Origin: Actinomyces sp. ph3
GTDB lineage: Bacteria; Actinomycetota; Actinomycetes; Actinomycetales; Actinomycetaceae
Assembly (NCBI RefSeq): GCF_000308055.1
Contig: NZ_CAGY01000003.1
Location: 85,317-149,316, forward strand
Direction of reading: 5' to 3'
Length of the DNA stretch: 64,000 bases
Shown here: positions 55,979-64,000 of the stretch, piece by piece
Layout: each line of letters opens with the position of its first letter
Position numbering within the stretch: position 1 is the stretch's first letter
Notes under the pieces: generated by a model
What the model was told of the DNA's origin: nothing
The model's database searches: none
What the model saw: only the letters and a program-made list of their open reading frames with translations
Made by a program: the position numbers and the translations under genes

Positions 55979-57346
55979 ATGGCACGTCGTGCACTCGCCG
56001 CCGTTGCAGTTCTGGGCATTGCCGCCGTGGGACTGACAGCGTGCTCTGGATCCAAGGACAAGGCATCATCGGATAACTCAGGGAATAAGACCCTAGTTGT
56101 TACGTACTACAAGACATCGTCTTTCGCTCAGATGGACGAGTTGATGAAGCGTGTGAAGGGTGAGTTTGAAGAGGCACACAAGGGTGTCACCATCGATCTT
56201 CAGCCCGTTGAAGCCGAAGCGGACCAATACTTCACAAAGCTGGCGCTGATGAATAAGTCGAAGTCCAAGGCTCCCGACATCATCTATGAAGACACCTTCC
56301 AGGTCATGAGCGATGCTGCAGCTGGATACCTGATGCCCATCGATCAGTACGTGAAGAACTGGGATGAATGGAGCCAGTACCCCGAAAGCTCAATCCAAGG
56401 GGCAAAGGGTATGGATGGCAAGCTCTACGGTGTTCCTTTCGGCACCGATACCCGCGGTATCTACTTCAACAAGAAGATCTTCGAGCAGGCCGGTCTGCCG
56501 ACCGATTGGCAGCCCAAGAATTGGGATGAGATTCTGTCCGCAGCCCGCACCATCAAGGAGAAGGTGCCCGGCGTTATCCCAATGAATATTTATGCGGGTC
56601 GCGCCGGCGGTGAACAGACCACCATGCAGGGCTTTGAAATGCTGCTCTACGGAACTCAGGACACCCTGTACAACACCGATACCAACAAGTGGATCAGTGG
56701 TTCTCAGGGATTCAAGGACGCTCTGACCTTCTACCAAACTGCATATTCAGAGGGGCTAGCACCTTCTAATGATATTGCTCTGGATAAGGGTGTCGGCCCA
56801 CGAATGGTGACTGAGTTTATGCCCCAGGGGAAGGTCGCAATCAATATTGATGGCTCGTGGCTTCCTTCTTCCTGGATGCGTGAAGAAACAAAGTGGGCCG
56901 AATGGCAAGACACCATCGGACTGGCAAAGATGCCGACTCAGAAGGGACAAGAACCCGGATTCACCACGCTCTCCGGTGGCTGGGTGCTCTCTGTTGGATC
57001 TCAGACCAAGGATCCCGAACTGGCAGCCGACTTTGTCAAGACCGCTCTGAATAAGAAGGGGTCGCTCGAATACTCCATTACAACATCAGCAGTTGCGATT
57101 CGTAAGGATATCGTTAGCGACCAAGACTATCTGAAGTCCAACCCGTCATTTAAGTTCTTTGCTGATCTTGTTCAGTACACTCACTTCCGCCCTGCAACTC
57201 CCGACTACCCGCAGATCTCCACGAATATCCAGACGGCCACCGAGTCCGTGGTCACCAAGGAACAGACCCCCGAACAGGCCGCAAAGGCCTATGACGAGGG
57301 CCTGGTGAAGATCGTCGGCGAGAAGAACATCGAAGCGGCGAAGTAA
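55979..57346 (+). CDS. ABC transporter sugar-binding lipoprotein
   Basis: 455 aa, family 1 extracellular solute-binding protein. The signal peptide (about 1-21) ends in the lipobox LTAC, so the mature protein begins at Cys22 and is lipid-anchored. LVVTYYKTSS and GTDTRGIYFNKKIFEQAGLP are typical. It should bind a mono- or oligosaccharide for two permeases encoded next. The RBS AAAGGAGAG is strong. The substrate is not resolved; the aromatic-rich binding-site pattern fits an oligosaccharide. An intergenic leader with possible structure precedes it. Confidence 0.94.
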   Translation: MARRALAAVAVLGIAAVGLTACSGSKDKASSDNSGNKTLVVTYYKTSSFAQMDELMKRVKGEFEEAHKGVTIDLQPVEAEADQYFTKLALMNKSKSKAPDIIYEDTFQVMSDAAAGYLMPIDQYVKNWDEWSQYPESSIQGAKGMDGKLYGVPFGTDTRGIYFNKKIFEQAGLPTDWQPKNWDEILSAARTIKEKVPGVIPMNIYAGRAGGEQTTMQGFEMLLYGTQDTLYNTDTNKWISGSQGFKDALTFYQTAYSEGLAPSNDIALDKGVGPRMVTEFMPQGKVAINIDGSWLPSSWMREETKWAEWQDTIGLAKMPTQKGQEPGFTTLSGGWVLSVGSQTKDPELAADFVKTALNKKGSLEYSITTSAVAIRKDIVSDQDYLKSNPSFKFFADLVQYTHFRPATPDYPQISTNIQTATESVVTKEQTPEQAAKAYDEGLVKIVGEKNIEAAK

Positions 57347-57347
57347 C

Positions 57348-58289
57348 ATGTCTACCTCGGTTCGTGTGGGGACCGAGAGCACTGCGACCCTTGGCGGGCG
57401 ACGCGAGACACTGATCTCTCGCATCGCCCGCCAAACGGGCCGAATGGGCCTGCTGTTTCCAGCAGTTGCTCTTATGGCGGTGTTCCTCGTCGGTCCCATT
57501 GCATACTCGGTATATGGGTCTTTGACCAATGCCGCCCTTTCGGGCTACAAAGCGGCAAACCCCGAATTTGTTGGCCTCGAAAACTATGCGGAACTGCTGA
57601 CCAGTAATGCTTTCTGGAAAGCAGTCCTGCTCACTGTGATCTTTGTGTTTGCATCAGCTGTTGTCGGCCAGAACGTTTTAGGTCTGGCCTTGGCAATGCT
57701 CATGCGTAAGGCACCGAAGATCCTTTCCACCCTTGTTGGCGGCGTCGTTGTGATCGCTTGGGTTATGCCCGAAATCGTCGCTGCCTTCGCGCTCTATGCT
57801 TTCTTCTCGAGCGATGGAACGCTTAATGTAATGCTTTCCTATATCGGATTGAGCGGACCGGCGTGGTTGCTGGTGTTTCCTATGTTTTCCGTCATCATGG
57901 CCAATATCTGGCGCGGGACAGCCTTCTCAATGATGGTGTATTCCGCAGCGCTGGCCGAAGTCCCACCGGAAATTCAAGAGGCAGCAAAAGTCGACGGAGC
58001 GCGCGGCTGGCAGCGATTCTTCTTTGTCACCCTTCCCATGATCAAGGGCTCCATTTCCACCAACCTGCTTCTGACCACCCTTCAAACCCTGGGTGTCTTT
58101 ACACTCCTGTGGGTGATGACGGGCGGTGGCCCGGGAACTCAGTCGACGACTCTCCCGGTCATGGCCTACCAAGAAGCCTTTAAGAACTCTCTGATTGGCT
58201 ACGGTACGGCGATTGCTACGGTGACCATTGTGCTGGGTGCGCTCTTTGCTCTGGTTTACATTCGCGCATTGAAGCCGGAGGTGGACTGA
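57348..58289 (+). CDS. ABC sugar transporter permease (MalF-like)
   Basis: 313 aa, six hydrophobic segments after a basic N-terminus. The permease EAA motif is EIQEAAKVDGARGWQRFFFVTLPMI (about 205-229), which contacts the ATPase. It starts 2 nt after the stop of the binding-protein gene, and its TGA overlaps the next ATG. Confidence 0.94.
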   Translation: MSTSVRVGTESTATLGGRRETLISRIARQTGRMGLLFPAVALMAVFLVGPIAYSVYGSLTNAALSGYKAANPEFVGLENYAELLTSNAFWKAVLLTVIFVFASAVVGQNVLGLALAMLMRKAPKILSTLVGGVVVIAWVMPEIVAAFALYAFFSSDGTLNVMLSYIGLSGPAWLLVFPMFSVIMANIWRGTAFSMMVYSAALAEVPPEIQEAAKVDGARGWQRFFFVTLPMIKGSISTNLLLTTLQTLGVFTLLWVMTGGGPGTQSTTLPVMAYQEAFKNSLIGYGTAIATVTIVLGALFALVYIRALKPEVD

Positions 58290-59149
58290 TGGCTACGCAA
58301 GCTAAGGAAATCCCCTCCGTCGCTAATCCGCGTGAGAAAACGGTTCGACTGGTTTCGACGATAGCTTTAAGCCTTATCGGGATTTGTTTTGTTGTTCCGA
58401 TGGCCTGGGTAATCCTCGCTTCCTTTAATAAGACCGCGACGCTCTCGCTGAATATCCCAGATCAGTTCACAACTTCGAACTATTCAGATATCGCGACATT
58501 TGATCGCACCTGGCTTCCCCTGTGGAATTCTGCGATTCTCTCCTTCGGAACGGCAATCTTGACCGTTGTCGTCGGTGCACTCGCGGCCTACCCGCTGTCT
58601 CGCTACAAGAGTCGTTTCGCTCGCGGATTCATGTATACGATTCTTTTCGGAACCTGCTTGCCCATTACGGCATTGATGGTTCCGGTTTACTCGCTCTTTG
58701 TCAGCCTCGACCTGATCGATTCAATGCCCGGCATCATCTGCTTCATGACTGCAACCTCACTGCCCATGGCCGTGTGGATGCTCAAGAACTTCATGGACTC
58801 TGTCCCTGTGTCTCTTGAAGAAGCAGCCTGGGTCGATGGCGCAAGTGCCCTCAAAGCGCTGCGAACCATTGTTCTTCCCCTGATGAAACCAGGTCTGTTG
58901 GTCGTCTTCATCTTCATTTTCACCGCAACCTGGGGGAACTTCTTCGTCCCCTTCATCTTGACGACTGATCCGGATATTCAGCCAGCTGCCGTCGCAATTT
59001 ACCAGTTCTTCGGAACTCACGGAGCCGTTGTTTATGGAAAGCTTGCCGCATTCGCGGTGATCTATTCCAGCCCGGCTCTGGTTCTGTACGCAATCATGCA
59101 GAAAGTTTCCGGAGGAAGTTTCGCAATGGCAGGAGCAGTCAAGGGCTAG
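58289..59149 (+). CDS. ABC sugar transporter permease (MalG-like)
   Basis: 286 aa with six membrane segments; EAA motif VSLEEAAWVDGASALKALRTIVLPLMKPG (about 172-200). It overlaps the upstream permease through TGATG. No ATPase gene follows: the importer must use an ATPase encoded elsewhere, as with the multi-use MsiK of actinobacteria. No glycoside hydrolase adjoins. Confidence 0.94.
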   Translation: MATQAKEIPSVANPREKTVRLVSTIALSLIGICFVVPMAWVILASFNKTATLSLNIPDQFTTSNYSDIATFDRTWLPLWNSAILSFGTAILTVVVGALAAYPLSRYKSRFARGFMYTILFGTCLPITALMVPVYSLFVSLDLIDSMPGIICFMTATSLPMAVWMLKNFMDSVPVSLEEAAWVDGASALKALRTIVLPLMKPGLLVVFIFIFTATWGNFFVPFILTTDPDIQPAAVAIYQFFGTHGAVVYGKLAAFAVIYSSPALVLYAIMQKVSGGSFAMAGAVKG

Positions 59150-59177
59150 GCCCACCCTCCAGGGTCCAGCCCCTTCC

Positions 59178-60080
59178 TCATTCCCGAGGAAGAGTGATGT
59201 GCCTGGTTGCCACCTCTTCGGCAACCAGGCCGTCGCGTATCAGAGCCTCAATGACGCGAGGAGCCTGCTGAGGATCCGCGCCCTCCAAACGTGCCGCGGC
59301 GACGGCCTCGTCAATCGAAATTCCCGAGGGAGAGGCGCGCAAAGCCGCCATCACGCGCCCCCGAGCCTGCCGGTCAGTTCCCTTCCACGCCTGACCACGA
59401 GGCCTCACTTCGGCGGGCGGAAAACCAGCCTTTGCCCACGCGCAGTCCTCGCGCAGCGGACAGCCCTCACACTTGGGGGAGCGCTGCGTGCAGACAAGCG
59501 CGCCAAACTCCATGATCGCCACATTCCACAGCGCGCACTCTGCGCCATCTTCGGGCAGCCATTCCATTGCCGCAGCGAACTCTAAGCGCGAAGGTGCGCT
59601 GCGTCGCGCAAACTCAATTCCGTCGCAGATGCGTGCGAACACTCGCCGAATATTCGTATCAAGGACGGGAACGCGCTGGTGGAACTGGAAGGATGCAATT
59701 GCGCTGGCGGTGTAGGGGCCAATTCCTGGCAGCTCCAGCAAGGCCTCGTAGGAAGAAGGGAGAACGCCCCCGAAATCGCGCGTGATACTGAGTGCGCAAT
59801 CGCGAAGGCGCAGAGCCCGCGATGGGTAGCCCAGGTGGCTCCACTCGACAAGGACCTCGGCGGGGGATGCTTTCGCCAGATCTGCGGGAGTTGGCCACAG
59901 ACTCATCCAGCGCTCCCAAATCGGCTGAACGCGAGGGATGGGGGTTTGCTGGCTCATGACCTCAAAAACAAGCGTGCCCCACGGGGAAACATCATCAGCG
60001 CGCATGGGAAGATCGCGGCGATGAAGGCGGTACCACTCCATGATGGCACTACGGGCAGTTTCTCTTTCAGTCACGGGCAC
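59178..60080 (-). CDS. mutY: A/G-specific adenine DNA glycosylase, short form
   Basis: 300 aa. Glu40 in FEVMSQQT is the catalytic acid; LPGIGPYTASAIASF (117-131) is the helix-hairpin-helix, Asp141 follows in VLDTNIRRVF, and Cys197, Cys204, Cys207 and Cys213 hold the [4Fe-4S] cluster. Removes adenine mispaired with 8-oxoguanine. The C-terminal Nudix-like recognition domain of E. coli MutY (350 aa) is absent; the last 80 residues form a small winged-helix-like tail. A GTG start. Convergent with the sugar transporter. Confidence 0.93.
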   Translation of the reverse strand: MPVTERETARSAIMEWYRLHRRDLPMRADDVSPWGTLVFEVMSQQTPIPRVQPIWERWMSLWPTPADLAKASPAEVLVEWSHLGYPSRALRLRDCALSITRDFGGVLPSSYEALLELPGIGPYTASAIASFQFHQRVPVLDTNIRRVFARICDGIEFARRSAPSRLEFAAAMEWLPEDGAECALWNVAIMEFGALVCTQRSPKCEGCPLREDCAWAKAGFPPAEVRPRGQAWKGTDRQARGRVMAALRASPSGISIDEAVAAARLEGADPQQAPRVIEALIRDGLVAEEVATRHITLPRE

Positions 60081-60155
60081 ACAGGTAGCTTAGCCGTCAC
60101 CCAACGCGCCCGCTGAGGCGCGAAGGCTCACACCAAACTGTGCGAGAATGGCACC

Positions 60156-60737
60156 ATGCTGCTCAGTGATCGCGATATTTCAGCAAGCCTTGATAGCGGA
60201 CGTATTCAATTGGATCCGCTTGATCGCTCTCTGATTCAACCCGCAAGTATCGACGTGCGTTTGGATCGACTTTTCCGCCTTTTCGATAATCACCGCTATC
60301 CGGTGATCGATCCCGCTGCCGATCAATCTGACCTGACCCACAGTGTGGACGTGGGACCGGACGATCCCTTCGTTCTGCACCCCGGTGAGTTTGTACTGGG
60401 CGCAACCTATGAGCTGGTGACCCTGGGTGATGACATCGCTGCGCGCCTTGAGGGAAAGTCTTCGCTGGGTCGCTTGGGCCTGCTGACCCACTCAACCGCT
60501 GGCTTCATTGACCCCGGCTTCTCTGGCCACGTCACCCTGGAACTGTCGAATACTGCGACCATGCCGATCCTGCTCTACCCGGGCATGAAGATTGGTCAGC
60601 TGTGCTTCTTCGATCTGTCCTCGCCCGCCGAGCACCCCTACGGCAGTGAAGGCTTGGGCTCGCACTACCAGGGTCAGCGCGGGCCGACGCCCTCGCGTAC
60701 TCACCTTCGTTTTAGTCGCACCCGTATCGAGCGTTGA
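60156..60737 (+). CDS. dcd: dCTP deaminase (possibly bifunctional dCTP deaminase/dUTPase)
   Basis: 193 aa, full length. [10 protein letters not shown] (27-36), [10 protein letters not shown] (103-112) and [22 protein letters not shown] (114-135) with the catalytic Glu are conserved. In mycobacteria and many actinobacteria the same enzyme also hydrolyses dUTP to dUMP; that activity cannot be settled from sequence. Supplies dUMP for thymidylate synthesis. Its TGA is 2 nt before the GTG of the next gene. Confidence 0.95.
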   Translation: MLLSDRDISASLDSGRIQLDPLDRSLIQPASIDVRLDRLFRLFDNHRYPVIDPAADQSDLTHSVDVGPDDPFVLHPGEFVLGATYELVTLGDDIAARLEGKSSLGRLGLLTHSTAGFIDPGFSGHVTLELSNTATMPILLYPGMKIGQLCFFDLSSPAEHPYGSEGLGSHYQGQRGPTPSRTHLRFSRTRIER

Positions 60738-60739
60738 TC

Positions 60740-61999
60740 GTGGGCCAAGAAGCATCGCTGCCCCCTAAACGCAGGTCGTTTCGCGAGCGTTTGGAAGCTG
60801 CTCCTGCTGGGCAGGCTCACGATTCTGCGCGAGGTGTCCAGTCCTCGCTGAGCCAGACGGCTTCGCACCCTTTGACTGAAACCTCGATGACTTCGGTCGG
60901 CGGGATGCGTGCTTTCGACACCGCGCTGCGAGTGAACGGCACCGGCGAGATTCGCCTTGATGATCATGTTGCGCGCGTGTCTATGGGCACCAGCTCCGCT
61001 GCGCGTGAAGTGTTGCCTCTTCCCGTTGAGTTGGGGCTGGCAAACCACCTCTTCTGCGTGGGCGCTTCCGTTGAAGATGATGAGCTTGAGGCCTTGGCTG
61101 TTTCCGCGTGGGACGAGGCCCATTGGGTTGCTCCCGGTCGTCTGCACCTTCGCGGGGGAGTAGAGCTTTCTGGCCCTTGGGCGCTTCCCGTAAACGTCCG
61201 AGGTCCACTTGGCTTGGGTGCAGACCTCACTCACGCGTGGGTTGTGGAGTGCGAGCCGATGCGCGGGGAGCCTGCACCGCCTGAGCTTGCCGCGAGTGAC
61301 CGCTGGGCTTCGGCTTTCCCCGAGGGCTTGCCCGTCGGGCTCGAATATCAGGTCTTGCTGGTGCTGGAGCGGATGGCTCGGCGCTTGGCTGGGGCTGTGC
61401 GCATTGCGGGAAGTGGCGTTGTGATGCAGCCCGATCCTGATTCCGCAGTGTCTTTGGCCGTGTATTCGCCGCGCTGGGTGGGGCCCGCTGAACTTGCCGA
61501 GGCCTTGGCTGAGGTTTTCCCAGAGACGATTGATTCGCGCGAGTTGGTTGCTGATGCGCAGGGAGAGCCTTCCCGTCAGAATCGTCACGATGCCGAGGCT
61601 GAACGAGAGCTGCGTTCAGTGGTGCATGAGTTGAGTGATGAGTTGCGCGAAGCCTTAGCGCGGGATCGTGAACATGCACTAAGCGCTGAACAAGTTGTTG
61701 ATGGTTTTGCTTTGCTCAGTCCTATTGGGAATCAGTCGATCATGATGGTTGAAGTGCATCAGGTCGAGCAGGTTCCTCATGTCTTGCGCTGGGAGGAATG
61801 GGCGCAGGGGGCGGTCATTGAGTATCGACTGCGCTGGCTTCCTAAGGGAAATGTCGAGGTTCCTGAGAGTATCGTCACTCGTTCCGAGCGTTTGGAGCGG
61901 ATGCGTTCGACTCGTGATATTGAGTCTGCAGCAACAATTATCCTTGGAATTGCGGGCGGAGCTGTGGTTGACGAGGATGACTTCCTGGTTTCTTTATGA
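60740..61999 (+). CDS. Uncharacterised protein downstream of dcd
   Basis: 419 aa from GTG 60740 (a TTG at 60734 overlapping the dcd stop is possible). A basic N-terminus of about 50 residues precedes a segment with repeated polar strands (AFDTALRVNGTGEIRLDD, GRLHLRGGVELSGPW), a middle ELAEALAEVFPETIDS helix, and a C-terminal part ILGIAGGAVVDEDDF. No signal peptide or membrane segment. I do not recognise the family. It sits 2 nt after dcd, so translation may be coupled. Confidence 0.7.
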   Translation: MGQEASLPPKRRSFRERLEAAPAGQAHDSARGVQSSLSQTASHPLTETSMTSVGGMRAFDTALRVNGTGEIRLDDHVARVSMGTSSAAREVLPLPVELGLANHLFCVGASVEDDELEALAVSAWDEAHWVAPGRLHLRGGVELSGPWALPVNVRGPLGLGADLTHAWVVECEPMRGEPAPPELAASDRWASAFPEGLPVGLEYQVLLVLERMARRLAGAVRIAGSGVVMQPDPDSAVSLAVYSPRWVGPAELAEALAEVFPETIDSRELVADAQGEPSRQNRHDAEAERELRSVVHELSDELREALARDREHALSAEQVVDGFALLSPIGNQSIMMVEVHQVEQVPHVLRWEEWAQGAVIEYRLRWLPKGNVEVPESIVTRSERLERMRSTRDIESAATIILGIAGGAVVDEDDFLVSL

Positions 62000-62115
62000 A
62001 ATGTTTATGAATGAAATCTGAATAAATTTAGCTGAGAAAACACTAGGAATTTCAGCCTGATTACCTGTAATATATTTTTGAATCTGTCAATCTTCGGATT
62101 TTTGGAGTTTTTCCT

Positions 62116-63954
62116 ATGACAACCCTCCGCACAAAGCGCGCGGTTTCTGCGCTCGCAGCGCTGACGCTTGCGGTTGGTGGTATCGGTGCCGTTGAGATCT
62201 TCTCTGACGCTGCCGCTCCCGCCGCCCACGCCGCAACTTGTCCCGCACCCACCACAGATATCACGTCGAAAATGACTGTTGGCCAGCCTGAATTGGTTGA
62301 CGACAATGGAAATGCAACGACGAACCTCACTGTTGGTCAGACTCTTGGTTACAAGGTCAAGTGGTCGACCAGCTCGAAGGTGACCGCAGGTCAGTACTTC
62401 CAGTACAAGCTTTCAACCAAGTCCGCGAACCCGATCGCTCCCTTCACCTTCGATGTGAAGTCCGCATCGGGCACCGTGATTGGCTGCGCTACTTGGGGAT
62501 CAGATGGTACTGTCAAGGTCGTCTTCAATGAAGCAGCTGAGGGTGCGGCATCTTGGGATGGCTGGGTGATCACTCGCTCGCGCTTGACCCTGGAGGCCAA
62601 TGAGATCGGAGGCACGCAGCCTTTCCATCTGACCGACACCAAATTCGTTGACGTTAACGTCAAGAAGGGCGTCGGTGTTGGCGAAGGTTTCCGTAAGGAT
62701 GGCTTCTGGACCTACCCCGGCACCGTTTGGAACAAGAGCCGCACCATCTCTTGGCGCGTGACCATTCCCGGTGGCTCCGCTGGTCTGAAGAACGTGACCT
62801 TTACCGACAACTCTGAAGACACCAAGTGGGACTTCGACTGCACCGATCTGACGAGCCAGTTGAAGAATGCCGCTAACTTCAAGCTTCTTGCAGCTGTTGG
62901 CGGCGCCAACTACGCAGGTGCGGACCTCTCTAACGGTTCTCTCTCTAAAAACGCGACCATTACCTGTGATGCAAACGCGCTCAAGATTCAGATTCCTGAG
63001 ATTCCTGCAAACCAGTTCGCAGTCTTCACCCTCTACGGTCGCGTTGAGAACCTGGTGAACGGACGCTACTGGAATACTGCAAACATCGAAGCTCCGGGCA
63101 CTCCGGGTGCATCAATTGCAAGTGAAAAGCTCGTCTACGGTGCTGATGCTGGTGCAGAAGCAAAGCAGGTCTTCTCCATCGCAAAGAAGGTTGATGACTC
63201 CGCAGCTGCTCTGACCGATGATCCGGACTTCTCCTTCGAAGTGACCCTGAAGGGCCCCGGCGTTGACAAGACTGAAACTGTCACCGTTAAGAAGGGACAG
63301 ACCTACACTTACCCCGACAAGCTGCCTGTCGGCACGAAGGTCACCATCAAGGAAAAGAACCTTCCCGACGCAAGCGTCTTGTGGGATAACGCAACTTCCG
63401 GTGTCTTCAGCGAATCTGATGGTGTCACCTTGGGTGCGGACAAGAAGACCGCAACTCTGACGGTTAACCCTGAAAAGGACTACACCGCAACAGTCACCAA
63501 CGTGACCAAGCCGAAGCCGACTCCGACCCCGTCGACCACGACTCCAACCCCGGAACCCACGCCGTCCACGACGACTCCGGCTCCGAAGCCCACCCCGTCG
63601 ACGACCACTCCGGCTCCGAAGCCCACGCCGTCCACGACGACTCCGGCTCCGAAGCCCACCCCGTCGACGACCACTCCGGCTCCGAAGCCCACCCCGTCCA
63701 CGACGACTCCGGCTCCGAAGCCCACCCCGTCGACCACGACTCCCGAGCCGAGCCCCTCGACCACCACCTCGGTGCCTCCCGCACCGACCGAGTCGACTCC
63801 TCCCTCGACGCCCTCTGAGCAGCCCAAGAAGCCGAAGAACCCCAAGTCTTCCCTGGCAAAGACCGGTGCAAACAGCGGAATTCTGCTGGGCCTTGGAATG
63901 GCAGCATTGATCGCCGGTGGCGCTGCAGTTGCAACGCGTCGCAAGATGGGCTGA
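62116..63954 (+). CDS. Cell-wall-anchored surface protein (LAxTG sorting signal, DUF5979-like Ig domain, PT-rich repeats)
   Basis: 612 aa. Signal peptide about 1-39 ending AHA, then an adhesin-like beta-rich region to about 350. It is followed by a DUF5979/Cna-B-like domain (about 355-465, KQVFSIAKKVDDS ... TLTVNPEKDYTATVTN). A Pro/Thr-rich stalk (about 468-555) has five copies of APKPTPSTTTP. The C-terminus is LAKTG, a hydrophobic helix and RRKMG, a sortase substrate of LAxTG type. It should be exposed on the surface and could act in adhesion. No sortase is in the window. The gene stands alone, and 116 bp upstream hold its promoter. Confidence 0.9.
   Translation: MTTLRTKRAVSALAALTLAVGGIGAVEIFSDAAAPAAHAATCPAPTTDITSKMTVGQPELVDDNGNATTNLTVGQTLGYKVKWSTSSKVTAGQYFQYKLSTKSANPIAPFTFDVKSASGTVIGCATWGSDGTVKVVFNEAAEGAASWDGWVITRSRLTLEANEIGGTQPFHLTDTKFVDVNVKKGVGVGEGFRKDGFWTYPGTVWNKSRTISWRVTIPGGSAGLKNVTFTDNSEDTKWDFDCTDLTSQLKNAANFKLLAAVGGANYAGADLSNGSLSKNATITCDANALKIQIPEIPANQFAVFTLYGRVENLVNGRYWNTANIEAPGTPGASIASEKLVYGADAGAEAKQVFSIAKKVDDSAAALTDDPDFSFEVTLKGPGVDKTETVTVKKGQTYTYPDKLPVGTKVTIKEKNLPDASVLWDNATSGVFSESDGVTLGADKKTATLTVNPEKDYTATVTNVTKPKPTPTPSTTTPTPEPTPSTTTPAPKPTPSTTTPAPKPTPSTTTPAPKPTPSTTTPAPKPTPSTTTPAPKPTPSTTTPEPSPSTTTSVPPAPTESTPPSTPSEQPKKPKNPKSSLAKTGANSGILLGLGMAALIAGGAAVATRRKMG
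63580..63744 (+). repeat. Five tandem 33-bp repeats encoding APKPTPSTTTP
   Basis: Five in-frame copies lie in the stalk of the anchored protein. Synonymous codons alternate between two versions (for example CACGCCGTCCACGACGACT versus CACCCCGTCGACGACCACT), giving a 66-bp higher-order unit in places. Each copy adds 11 residues, so slippage would change stalk length without a frameshift. Confidence 0.9.
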
Positions 63955-64000
63955 ACCATCTAGCGCACTGACGCTATAACGCTGGTCCCGGTGGCGAGAA

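Noticed and set aside
63480..63959. Long minus-strand reading frames opposite the repeat region of the surface protein
   Set aside because: They are Val/Gly- or Ser/Trp-rich translations of the tandem repeat on the opposite strand, and have no RBS or homologous motifs.

Overview
The window is chromosomal DNA of a moderately GC-rich actinobacterium, most likely a facultatively anaerobic member of the Actinomycetaceae (Actinomyces/Schaalia-like). This is inferred from a WhiB regulator, a DUF4244 Flp-type pilin, a Ssd/CpaE-like protein beside a DEAH helicase, an actinobacterial dcd, an LAxTG-anchored surface protein, and an oxygen-independent class III ribonucleotide reductase. Several gene orders (PonA2-like PBP - metallophosphoesterase - WhiB - Crp; HAD phosphatase - ssd - tadA - tad - helicase; dnaX - recR - lysC - asd) recall the mycobacterial arrangement, so most of the window looks like old core chromosome with small accessory insertions.

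Layout. 0.2-2.3 kb: GCS2-type ligase, class I amidotransferase and tRNA-Pro. 2.4-7.1 kb: metallophosphoesterase, bifunctional PBP, WhiB, a small DUF4177 gene and Crp. 7.3-11.5 kb: a minus-strand run of an alpha/beta hydrolase, two membrane proteins and a HAD phosphatase. 11.6-16.0 kb: a compact tad/Flp pilus operon (ssd, tadA, a fused TadB/TadC, Flp, TadE, TadE-like), facing a DUF1998-type DEAH helicase and two YbjN genes (16.0-19.6 kb). 19.8-21 kb: PAP2 phosphatase. 21.1-23.8 kb: nrdD-nrdG behind two NrdR boxes. 24-28.9 kb: LytR_C protein, TetR/MFS pair, uracil permease, DUF4190 protein. 29-30.7 kb: tRNA-Ser, an orphan HSDR_N-type nuclease gene and the SRP RNA. 30.9-36.5 kb: dnaX, recR and a two-component system. 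36.6-37.6 kb: an Abi (HEPN) gene. 37.7-42 kb: ptsI, lysC, asd. 42.2-45.3 kb: a MacB-like tripartite exporter of visibly higher GC. 45.5-47.3 kb: thioredoxin, TetR, Nudix, tRNA-Gly. 47.6-52.9 kb: a translationally coupled four-gene restriction-modification-like operon. 53.1-55.7 kb: membrane protein and two hydrolases. 56-59.1 kb: a sugar ABC importer without an ATPase gene. 59.2-64 kb: mutY, dcd, an uncharacterised protein, and a repeat-bearing cell-wall-anchored protein.

The most interesting accessory material is the 47.6-52.9 kb operon. A GIY-YIG domain is fused to an SF2 helicase and encoded with two adenine-methylase-like proteins, one with an intact SAM-binding motif but no NPPY, the other with NPPY and a variant SAM motif. 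A small membrane-anchored protein ends the operon. Two further defence-like genes stand alone: the HSDR_N gene, preceded by a perfect 13-bp inverted repeat, and the HEPN Abi gene. Other points worth checking are the TadB/TadC fusion, an alpha/beta hydrolase with glycine at the nucleophile position, an abrupt GC3 rise inside asd, and a GC-rich potentially structured leader ahead of the sugar-binding protein. Functional assignments rest on recognisable motifs and context only; no database search was possible.
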